From contig JAJZSC010000226.1 of the NCBI GenBank assembly GCA_021849995.1, forward strand, positions 1 to 6,048: DNA of 6,048 nucleotides, read 5' to 3'. The notes beneath the pieces are model-generated. The model was not told the DNA's origin. It did not search any database and was given only the letters and a program-made list of their open reading frames with translations. The stretch comes from Bacillota bacterium (GTDB lineage Bacteria; Bacillota; Desulfitobacteriia; Desulfitobacteriales; Desulfitobacteriaceae). This document shows, piece after piece, positions 1 through 4,747 of the stretch; the first letter of the stretch is position 1; every line of letters begins with the position of its first letter. Position numbers and translations under genes: made by a program.

Positions 1-57
1 TTCTAGTATTTCTTCCAGGTATTTATTAGCCAATTCCTTAACAACTTTATTCCTCAT
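1..57 (-). CDS. hypD: HypD, hydrogenase maturation factor (N-terminal 19 residues only, runs off left edge)
   Basis: An ATG at 57-55 opens a frame that stays open to the window edge and reads MRNKVVKELANKYLEEILE, an amphipathic helical start of the kind seen before the conserved core of HypD. The start lies inside the last codons of hypC, giving an 11-nt overlap that implies translational coupling. HypD is a [4Fe-4S] protein that forms a complex with HypC and carries the iron atom while its CN and CO ligands are added during [NiFe]-hydrogenase maturation. None of its signature cysteine motifs lies within the window, so the assignment rests on gene order (hypF-hypC-hypD is common), the overlap and the general character of the N-terminus. 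Another gene at this position is possible but less likely. Confidence 0.7.
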   Translation of the reverse strand, partial: MRNKVVKELANKYLEEILE

Positions 58-277
58 CAAATCGCGCCTGCGCTTCCTGTAATAATAGTTCTTCTGTTTC
101 CTTCGCAATTTGTTCGTCAATTATCTCTATTGCGAAGCCGGCATGAACCAATACATATTGACCGACTGCTAGCTCAGGAACCAGATGTGTTCCAACTTTT
201 CGTTCATTTCCCATCATATCAACTGTTGCAATCATCTCGTCAAGTGACACAACTTTGGCCGGGATTGCTAGACACAT
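47..277 (-). CDS. hypC: HypC/HybG/HupF-family [NiFe]-hydrogenase maturation chaperone
   Basis: This 76-residue protein begins with the family signature MCLAIPAKV, including the invariant Cys2 that binds iron and contacts the hydrogenase large-subunit precursor. The second signature, VGQYVLVHAGFAIEIIDE, lies at about residues 38-55. The length is normal for HypC (about 75-95 residues). The C-terminal 20 residues are Glu/Gln-rich and probably helical. HypC works in the cytoplasm with HypD to assemble Fe(CN)2CO and delivers it to the large subunit. The ATG at 277-275 is preceded by a GAGGTG ribosome site with suitable spacing. The start overlaps the end of hypF by 10 nt, and the stop (TAA, 49-47) lies inside the start of hypD, so the three genes are almost certainly cotranscribed and coupled. 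Confidence 0.96.
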   Translation of the reverse strand: MCLAIPAKVVSLDEMIATVDMMGNERKVGTHLVPELAVGQYVLVHAGFAIEIIDEQIAKETEELLLQEAQARFDEE

Positions 278-2535
278 TTTTTCGACACCTCACTTGCTAT
301 TAGTACTTGACCAAATGACAAACCACTATCTCCTGGTGGAAGATCCCGTGACCGAAGCACTTCTATCTCATTTGCTACGCAAATAGATATTACCCGCTCA
401 GTAAGCAGCTTGTTCTGAAAGACCCCGCCGCTAAGGACCAAGGGACCTTTGCCGACTCCTAATCTCCTAGCAGTATCAACCATTACTTTAGCGATAGTCA
501 TATGAAACTTATATGCAATCTTCCCAACACTTTCGCCCTTTCCTAACTCCTTAATTATTTCTTCAAAGAGCTTCTTAACACCTAAGCTAAGAACATGATC
601 ATTCTCCAATACTTCTATCTCATACAATGAACTTATCTTTTGCTCGTCCTTGGCATTGAACCAATTTGTCGCTGTACTCTCCAGTTCGATCGCTGCTTGA
701 CCCTCGTAGGTAACAACATTACAAATCCCTAATAGTGCACTCACTGCATCAAATAGCCTTCCTGCACTAGAAGTCGGAAATACCTGTATTTCCTTTTCTA
801 TTTGATTATCAAGAATTCTCCTCTCTTCCTTTGTTAAACCACCCCACAGGAACTCTGTCTCCTCATCTATCCCTAACAAATATTTAACATAAGCATACGC
901 AATCCTAAGAGGATACTTAGTCCCGGCATCCCCTCCCGGCAATGGCAAGTATTCTAAATGAGCTTTTCGCTCGAATTCTTGGGCATTACCAAATAAAAAC
1001 TCAAATCCCCATATCCTGCCATCGACCCCATAACCTGTACCGTCACAGACGATCCCCAGTGCTTTCTCCGAATATCCGTGTTCACCTAATACGCTTACAA
1101 GATGGGCATGATGATGCTGAACAGGTACCTTTGGCAGATCAGTACTTTTGGCATAACGGGTTGTTTGATAATTTGGATGTAGATCATGAGAGATCACATG
1201 TGGTACAACATTTACAACACGCTGAAATGATTTTAACTCTTGTAAGAACCTTTGGAAGTTTTCATAACCTTCCAGATCTCCAATATACTGACTGACAAAA
1301 GCCCTGTTGCCCTGACTTAAGCAAAAACAATTTTTTAATTCTCCACCAACTCCCAGAATGGACTTTTCATAGTTTAAATTAATCTCTAAAGGCATTGGTA
1401 CATAACCTCTAGCCCTTCGAAAAAAGACTGGTTGGTCACCAATTACTTGCAGAACAGAATCATCACAGGGATGGTATATTTCCCGGTCATGAAGGAGAAT
1501 ATAGTCAGCTATCCCTTTCAAACTCTCTAAAGCATCCTCATCTTTGTAAATCAACGGTCTACCGCTTAGATTCGCACTAGTCATTACTAAAAAATCGTAA
1601 GCACCGTCAAGTAACAAGTGATGCAGTGGAGTGTAAGGTAACATTATACCTAATGTATGTAGATTTGGGGCAATTCCGCTGGCAAGAGAACTTTGCTTCG
1701 TCTTCCTTTCCAGAAGCACTATAGGGGCTGCTGGACTGTTAAGCAATTCCTGCTCGAGTCCTGAAATATTTACTTCTTCAAGTGCTTTTTCAATACTCTT
1801 AGCCATTAAGGCAAAAGGTTTTAGTCCTCTTTCTTTGCGCTCCCGGAGTCTATTAACAGATTTTTCATTCTTGGCATCACAGACCAAATGAAAACCACCA
1901 AGGCCTTTTACGGCAACAATAGCCCCTTCAGCTAACTCCTTTATTCCTATTCCAGGTAGTTTATTACCATCTGAATCAATCAGTTGAACATAAGGTCCAC
2001 ATACGTTACACGCTACCGGTTGAGCATGAAATCTTCTATCAGCTGGGTCGTAATACTCTGAGGAACAATCCTTGCACATCGGAAAACTAGCCATGGTTGT
2101 TCTAACCCTATCATACGGGATATCTTGAATAATGGTATACCTCGGCCCACAATTTGTGCAATTTGTAAAAGGGTAAGCATATCTTCTGTTGTCGATAGTC
2201 CTTATTTCAGTTAAGCAGTCCGAACAAGTAGCAATATCAGGAGAAATTAAAACATCTTTGTTACCTGAATTGGCGCTTTGGCGTATTTCAAACGTAGAAA
2301 ATCCTTCCGGCTTTACTTCTTCAGAATAACTATTTGTAATGCGGGACAATGGAGGAGCTTCGGCCAATAATCTTTGATAAAAATCAATTCCCTCACAACC
2401 TTCGGCATGAATAATTAATCCAGAAGTAGAGTTTTCTACCCACCCCTTTAGGTTTAGTTCACTTGCCAGTCTATAAACGAAAGGTCGAAATCCTACTCCC
2501 TGCACAATTCCTTTTAGATAGATTCTGTATGCCAT
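268..2535 (-). CDS. hypF: Carbamoyltransferase HypF, [NiFe]-hydrogenase maturation
   Basis: From the ATG at 2535 the protein has 755 residues, close to E. coli HypF (750). Domains in order: acylphosphatase-like (about 1-90) with VQGVGFR at 11-17 (Arg17) and Asn35; a zinc-finger region with four CxxC pairs at Cys104/107, 126/129, 154/157 and 176/179; a YrdC-like domain (about 200-385) with KGLGGFHLVC and MTSANLSGRP; and a Kae1/TobZ-like carbamoyltransferase domain with HHHAH at 474-478, DGTGYG near 498 and SGGVFQN at 702-708. HypF uses carbamoyl phosphate and ATP to carbamoylate the C-terminal Cys of HypE, the source of the CN ligands. The frame is open upstream to an ATG at 2616, but those 27 residues lie before the acylphosphatase fold, have no ribosome site and overlap a probable promoter, so I use 2535. 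No strong Shine-Dalgarno sequence precedes 2535 either, so the exact start (2556 ATG or 2544 TTG are alternatives) is uncertain. It is first in the hypFCD operon; no hypA, hypB or hypE is visible. Confidence 0.96.
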   Translation of the reverse strand: MAYRIYLKGIVQGVGFRPFVYRLASELNLKGWVENSTSGLIIHAEGCEGIDFYQRLLAEAPPLSRITNSYSEEVKPEGFSTFEIRQSANSGNKDVLISPDIATCSDCLTEIRTIDNRRYAYPFTNCTNCGPRYTIIQDIPYDRVRTTMASFPMCKDCSSEYYDPADRRFHAQPVACNVCGPYVQLIDSDGNKLPGIGIKELAEGAIVAVKGLGGFHLVCDAKNEKSVNRLRERKERGLKPFALMAKSIEKALEEVNISGLEQELLNSPAAPIVLLERKTKQSSLASGIAPNLHTLGIMLPYTPLHHLLLDGAYDFLVMTSANLSGRPLIYKDEDALESLKGIADYILLHDREIYHPCDDSVLQVIGDQPVFFRRARGYVPMPLEINLNYEKSILGVGGELKNCFCLSQGNRAFVSQYIGDLEGYENFQRFLQELKSFQRVVNVVPHVISHDLHPNYQTTRYAKSTDLPKVPVQHHHAHLVSVLGEHGYSEKALGIVCDGTGYGVDGRIWGFEFLFGNAQEFERKAHLEYLPLPGGDAGTKYPLRIAYAYVKYLLGIDEETEFLWGGLTKEERRILDNQIEKEIQVFPTSSAGRLFDAVSALLGICNVVTYEGQAAIELESTATNWFNAKDEQKISSLYEIEVLENDHVLSLGVKKLFEEIIKELGKGESVGKIAYKFHMTIAKVMVDTARRLGVGKGPLVLSGGVFQNKLLTERVISICVANEIEVLRSRDLPPGDSGLSFGQVLIASEVSKKCV

Positions 2536-2604
2536 ATCTTGCAAACTATCTACCATCTTTCCATAGATTAATAGAAGAATACCTTGAAAATACTTTACCT
2601 CTAT

Positions 2605-2632
2605 TTTATACGACATTATCAGAATTGTACAA
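2605..2632 (-). promoter_or_regulatory. Probable sigma-A-type promoter of hypFCD
   Basis: On the minus strand TTGTAC (2632-2627) and TATAAA (2610-2605) are separated by 16 nt. The -10 box matches the consensus at 5 of 6 positions, the -35 at only 3. Transcription would begin near 2598, leaving a leader of about 60 nt before the chosen hypF start at 2535 and excluding the upstream ATG at 2616. This is inference from motif and position. Confidence 0.45.
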
Positions 2633-2674
2633 GAAATGAGTCTAATATTAAAGGGTTTGAAGCATTTAATTCAA

Positions 2675-2706
2675 ATTAAGTTTAATTAACCTTAATTAAA
2701 CTTAAT
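2675..2706. promoter_or_regulatory. 32-bp palindrome, probable operator between divergent promoters
   Basis: The left arm ATTAAGTTTAATTAA (2675-2689) and its exact reverse complement (2692-2706) flank a CC centre, giving 15 perfect base pairs. A partial related motif (TTTAATT/AATTAA, around 2665-2679) abuts it on the left. It lies about 43 bp upstream of the proposed hypF -35 box and about 23 bp upstream of the + strand -35 box at 2729. No T tract typical of an intrinsic terminator follows on either strand, and the arms are nearly all A/T, so a DNA-binding dimer site is more likely than a terminator. I do not recognise the regulator. Confidence 0.55.
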
Positions 2707-2728
2707 ATTCAGACTTTTTGTAAAGGAC

Positions 2729-2757
2729 TAGAAAAAGCTTGAGAAATAGGTTACAAT
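2729..2757 (+). promoter_or_regulatory. Candidate sigma-A promoter of a small RNA
   Basis: TAGAAA (2729-2734; 4 of 6 consensus matches) and TACAAT (2752-2757; 5 of 6) are separated by an ideal 17-nt spacer. The start would be near 2764. No coding sequence follows before the strong terminator at 2857-2881, so the predicted product is a short non-coding transcript. Confidence 0.45.
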
Positions 2758-2763
2758 CTAGAT

Positions 2764-2881
2764 GTGAAATGCACTAAGTATCACGTTCACTAACTAGTGT
2801 GATACACTGGTTACCTTCTCATCTCACTCCTCCTCAATCTAACCCCTCTGCTCTGCGCCCAGCAAAAGTTGGGCTTTTTTT
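2764..2881 (+). ncRNA. Candidate small RNA with C/U-rich anti-Shine-Dalgarno segment (unrecognised family)
   Basis: A transcript from about 2764 to the terminator would be about 120 nt long with three parts. First is an imperfect hairpin (2773-2811): stems ACTA/TGGT, GTATCA/TGATAC and CACT/AGTG, with small internal loops. Second is a stretch of 39 nt (2811-2849) without a single G, rich in C and U, containing CTCCTCCTC at 2827-2835, the complement of a Shine-Dalgarno sequence. Third is a strong intrinsic terminator. This hairpin, single-stranded pyrimidine seed and terminator plan resembles Firmicute base-pairing sRNAs such as RsaE/RoxS or FsrA, which use C-rich segments to block ribosome sites. 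I see no sequence identity with any of them. No plausible small ORF with a ribosome site is present. The existence of the RNA is an inference. Confidence 0.4.
2857..2881 (+). terminator. Strong intrinsic terminator (end of candidate sRNA)
   Basis: GCCCAGC (2857-2863) pairs with GTTGGGC (2868-2874) through seven pairs including one G-U, with an AAAA loop. Seven Ts (2875-2881) and further T-rich sequence follow. It points along the + strand although no + strand coding gene precedes it, which implies a short transcript starting inside this intergenic region. Confidence 0.82.
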
Positions 2882-2915
2882 CTTTCTAATTTTTAATTGG
2901 TTAGAAAAATATAAC

Positions 2916-2945
2916 GAATAATGGTGGACTACAATGGGCATTTTA
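2916..2945 (+). promoter_or_regulatory. Putative sigma-G (forespore) promoter of the SASP gene
   Basis: GAATA (2916-2920) and CATTTTA (2939-2945) with an 18-nt spacer fit the B. subtilis sigma-G pattern as I recall it (GHATR, about 18 nt, CATxHTA). SASP genes are classic sigma-G targets, so the match lies where it is expected. Transcription would start near 2952, giving a leader of about 56 nt. The -10 box overlaps a small inverted repeat (TGGGCAT at 2935-2941, ATGACCCA at 2949-2956). Confidence 0.55.
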
Positions 2946-2991
2946 TATATGACCCACTTTTTTACCTTATTTTTATACCCAGCTGTATAAT

Positions 2992-2999
2992 AAAGGAGG
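2992..2999 (+). promoter_or_regulatory. Ribosome binding site deciding the SASP start
   Basis: AAAGGAGG ends 8 nt before the ATG at 3008, an optimal Firmicute site. It excludes the longer frame beginning at the ATG at 2921, whose extra 29 residues would read through the promoter region. Confidence 0.9.
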
Positions 3000-3007
3000 A
3001 AGGTTAT

Positions 3008-3226
3008 ATGAGCCGTAACAAGCCTGAAGTTCCTGAATCCGAAGCACAGTTGGACAAACTGAAATGGGAAGTAGCAGAAGAGCTCCATTTAGATGATGAT
3101 ATCCAGGAAAAAGGCTTTGCCAACATGACTACTCATGATGTAGGAAAAATCGGTGGAACCATGGTCAAAAAAATGATTGAATATGCCGAAGAACAGATGA
3201 AAAACGGTGCGGATATTACTGATTAA
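3008..3226 (+). CDS. Small acid-soluble spore protein, alpha/beta type
   Basis: The gene encodes 72 residues. The N-terminal helix region (LDKLKWEVAEELHL, residues 15-28) corresponds to the family pattern LDxxKxEIAxELG. The second conserved block, MTTHDVGKIGGTMVKKMIEY at 40-59, corresponds to LTSRxxGxVGGxMVKKMI. Proteins of this family coat DNA in the dormant spore, protect it from UV and chemical damage, and are degraded at germination by the protease GPR. The protein is unusually acidic: I count 17 Asp/Glu against 9 Lys/Arg. The usual SR of the second block is TH here, and I see no classical GPR site of the TEFASE type. It is probably a minor or divergent paralogue. It appears monocistronic, with its own sigma-G-like promoter and ribosome site. 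Confidence 0.88.
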   Translation: MSRNKPEVPESEAQLDKLKWEVAEELHLDDDIQEKGFANMTTHDVGKIGGTMVKKMIEYAEEQMKNGADITD

Positions 3227-3256
3227 ATGTGGCTGTTTTGAAGGTTAGAATTTCAA

Positions 3257-3270
3257 ATCCAAATTTGGAT
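3257..3270. repeat. 14-bp perfect palindrome downstream of the SASP gene
   Basis: ATCCAAATTTGGAT is a perfect palindrome 30 nt after the SASP stop codon. No T run follows on either strand, so it is a poor terminator. It could be a protein-binding site or a weak mRNA 3' hairpin. No function can be assigned. Confidence 0.35.
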
Positions 3271-3315
3271 GTTTGTGTAGGAATTTCGTGACGGCCAGCA
3301 CGAGGTTTCTACAGC

Positions 3316-3344
3316 AAAAAGCGCCCTTACAATTGAAGGGACGC
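3316..3344 (-). terminator. Intrinsic terminator of the 2-hydroxyacid dehydrogenase gene
   Basis: On the minus strand GCGTCCCTT (3344-3336) pairs with AAGGGCGC (3328-3321) with one bulged base and a 7-nt loop. A run of five Ts (complement of 3320-3316) follows directly. It is correctly oriented to end the transcript of the gene that stops at 3465, and is the second of two hairpins in that direction. Confidence 0.7.
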
Positions 3345-3349
3345 AATCA

Positions 3350-3378
3350 AAAGGGAGGCACTTGAACTGCCTCCCTTT
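3350..3378. terminator. 11-bp perfect hairpin, likely bidirectional terminator between convergent genes
   Basis: AAAGGGAGGCA (3350-3360) and TGCCTCCCTTT (3368-3378) form an uninterrupted 11-bp GC-rich stem with a 7-nt loop. The T run is short on both strands (TTTAATTATT on +, TTTTGATT on minus). It sits between the SASP gene (+) and the dehydrogenase gene (minus) and can serve both. It is the best candidate terminator for the SASP transcript, since the neighbouring hairpin at 3321-3344 has its T run only on the minus strand. Confidence 0.72.
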
Positions 3379-3464
3379 AATTATTCTACCAACTGAACCT
3401 TTACACTTTCGCTAAGTATGTAAATTAAGCATGTGAATTATTGAATGCTTAGCCTTATCCAAAT

Positions 3465-4442
3465 TCATTTTAGTGCCTCTTTGTTCACTAAATTATCGGG
3501 GAGCTTGCCGGACAATCCTTGTATCAAGTTATTGACAGCAGTTAATGCCATACGTCGTCTCGTATTTACAGAGGCGCTGCCTATATGAGGTAGGACTACG
3601 ACATTAGGTAGACTTAATAAAGGATTGTTTATGGATACCGGCTCATGTTCAAAAACATCTAGACCAGCAGCCAAAATCAGGCCATTTTTTAACGCTTCAT
3701 ACAAAGCCATTTCATTAACAATTCCGCCTCTGGCAGTATTGATCAAAATTGCCTTCCTTTTCATAAGCTTTAATTCTGGCAAATCAATTAAGTTCTTGGT
3801 TTCTTCACTATATGGTGTCATCACACAGACAAAGTCGGATTCCTTCAGAAGCTCATTCAGTTCCCGGTACTGGATTCCTAGATCTCTTTCCTTTTCTTCA
3901 CGTCTAGTTCTGCTATAATACATTACATTCATGTCAAAACCTTTGGCCCGTTTGACTAATGATTCCCCAATTCTGCCAAGCCCTATAATCCCTAGAGTTG
4001 AATTATGTATATCTTGTCCAGCCAACAAGAGAGGCGACCAAGTCCTCCATTCCCCTCTGCGTAAATATTGCTCAGCCTCGCCCATTCTTCGGGCTGTCAT
4101 CATGAGTAGGGCAAATGTCAAGTCGGCTGTAGTTTCAGTTAACACTCCAGGAGTGTTGGTTACCATGATCCCGCGATTAGTAGCAGCACTAACATCAATA
4201 TTGTTGTAACCAACAGCCATATTACTTATAATTTTTAGTTCTTTAGCAGAAGAAATTAAATCAGCATCAAAATTCTCTGTCAACAGACAAAAAACCCCTT
4301 TGACGTCAGTTATTTCTTTCTTTAGTACTTCTCTTGGCACTGGAATATTTTCTTCTGGCCAGATTTTTACTTCACACTCACTCCTGAGCAGATCAAGAAT
4401 ATCTTCTGGAATAATTCTGGTAACATAAACTCTAGGCTTCAA
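3465..4442 (-). CDS. D-isomer-specific 2-hydroxyacid dehydrogenase, GRHPR-like glyoxylate/hydroxypyruvate reductase
   Basis: The 325-residue protein shows the full pattern of the D-2-hydroxyacid dehydrogenase superfamily: substrate-loop motif NMAVGYNNID (74-83), NTPGVLTETTADLTFALLM (96-114), the Rossmann motif GLGRIG (154-159), and catalytic Arg238 in NTARGG, Glu267 in FEHEP and His286 in LPHIGSAS. It reduces a 2-oxoacid to the D-2-hydroxyacid with NAD(P)H. The NMAVGYNNIDV and NTPGVLTETTADL blocks are typical of glyoxylate/hydroxypyruvate reductases rather than lactate or phosphoglycerate dehydrogenases. Arginines after the second beta strand (YYSRTRR, 175-181) favour NADPH, which is an inference. 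There is no C-terminal ACT domain, against SerA. The start is TTG (4442-4440) with a GGGG ribosome site 7 nt upstream. An in-frame stop lies about 40 nt upstream with no ATG between. It is monocistronic, and the exact substrate is unproven. Confidence 0.92.
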   Translation of the reverse strand: MKPRVYVTRIIPEDILDLLRSECEVKIWPEENIPVPREVLKKEITDVKGVFCLLTENFDADLISSAKELKIISNMAVGYNNIDVSAATNRGIMVTNTPGVLTETTADLTFALLMMTARRMGEAEQYLRRGEWRTWSPLLLAGQDIHNSTLGIIGLGRIGESLVKRAKGFDMNVMYYSRTRREEKERDLGIQYRELNELLKESDFVCVMTPYSEETKNLIDLPELKLMKRKAILINTARGGIVNEMALYEALKNGLILAAGLDVFEHEPVSINNPLLSLPNVVVLPHIGSASVNTRRRMALTAVNNLIQGLSGKLPDNLVNKEALK

Positions 4443-4465
4443 TTTAATACCCCACTCTTCATCAA

Positions 4466-4487
4466 ACTTTTAAGCTCCCTTAAAAGT
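4466..4487. promoter_or_regulatory. Inverted repeat in the leader of the dehydrogenase gene
   Basis: ACTTTTAA (4466-4473) and TTAAAAGT (4480-4487) are perfect 8-bp arms around GCTCCC. It lies between the proposed promoter and the TTG start, in the transcribed leader or just at the start site. That is a common place for a repressor operator. No regulator is recognised. With no T run after it on the minus strand, a terminator is unlikely. Confidence 0.4.
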
Positions 4488-4526
4488 ATTTTAATTTTCC
4501 CTTTGCTTATTATACCTGTAGTTTCA

Positions 4527-4555
4527 ATTATACATAAAAGTCTTCCTTACCACAA
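4527..4555 (-). promoter_or_regulatory. Probable sigma-A promoter of the dehydrogenase gene
   Basis: On the minus strand TTGTGG (4555-4550) and a perfect TATAAT (4532-4527) are separated by 17 nt. Transcription would start near 4520, leaving a leader of about 78 nt. A second perfect TATAAT at 4514-4509 has a poorer -35 (TTATGT) and could be an alternative start. Confidence 0.5.
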
Positions 4556-4747
4556 AATTAAATCCTTAAGCTAGGTACAATTGACCCAGATTATAACGAT
4601 TAGATTTTAAACTACAATCTTTTATATGATTATTTGGTTGACAAGACTTCAAAGACTGTCAGATATCCAAAATATAAGCCGTTATAAACTATTAGGAATT
4701 AGGCATCCTATTAAAAAGGAACATATCTAAAGTTGGAGTGTTTAAGC

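Larger units (their letters stand above)
4443..4747. other. Divergent intergenic region, 305 nt
   Basis: This AT-rich region separates the divergent dehydrogenase and phosphotransacylase-like genes. The left half holds the minus-strand promoter and inverted repeat listed separately. For the + strand gene the clearest element is a perfect TTGACA at 4638-4643, but no good -10 box lies 16-18 nt downstream (the nearest is GATATC). TATAAG at 4673-4678 is another weak -10 candidate. TTATAACG (4591-4598) recurs inverted as CGTTATAA (4680-4687). No small gene is seen. Confidence 0.5.

Noticed and set aside
942..1295. 117-residue open frame on the + strand
   Set aside because: It lies entirely antisense to the well-conserved HypF core and its translation is low-complexity and unlike any protein. 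It is a shadow frame.
2935..2963. Hairpin TGGGCAT/ATGACCCA followed by six Ts, possible second terminator
   Set aside because: The stem is short with a bulge and a 7-nt AT loop, and it overlaps the better-supported sigma-G -10 box and start site. It might still back up the terminator at 2857-2881.
2986..2991. Perfect TATAAT just before the SASP ribosome site
   Set aside because: Transcription from it would start within or after the ribosome site, and there is no -35 box at 16-18 nt. It is probably chance in AT-rich DNA.
2921..3007. N-terminal extension of the SASP frame from the ATG at 2921
   Set aside because: It would contain the proposed -10 box and hairpin, has no ribosome site, and SASPs of this family begin shortly before the conserved helix, as with the ATG at 3008.
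2834..3088. 84-residue minus-strand frame across the sRNA/SASP region
   Set aside because: It crosses the terminator and SASP promoter on the opposite strand, overlaps the SASP coding region and has no family resemblance.
3285..3303. Short repeat TCGTG/CACGA after the SASP gene
   Set aside because: Its 5-bp stem without a T run is too weak to call a terminator.
3426..3451. Inverted repeat TAAGCAT/ATGCTTA after the dehydrogenase stop codon
   Set aside because: It has 7-bp arms with a 12-nt AT-rich loop and no T run, and two better hairpins lie downstream. There is no support for a function.
3625..4209. Two + strand open frames of 97 and 92 residues
   Set aside because: Both are antisense to the 2-hydroxyacid dehydrogenase gene and lack ribosome sites or recognisable motifs.
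3465..4442. Annotation of the dehydrogenase as phosphoglycerate dehydrogenase (serA) or D-lactate dehydrogenase
   Set aside because: There is no C-terminal regulatory ACT domain, and the substrate-loop motifs resemble glyoxylate/hydroxypyruvate reductases more closely.
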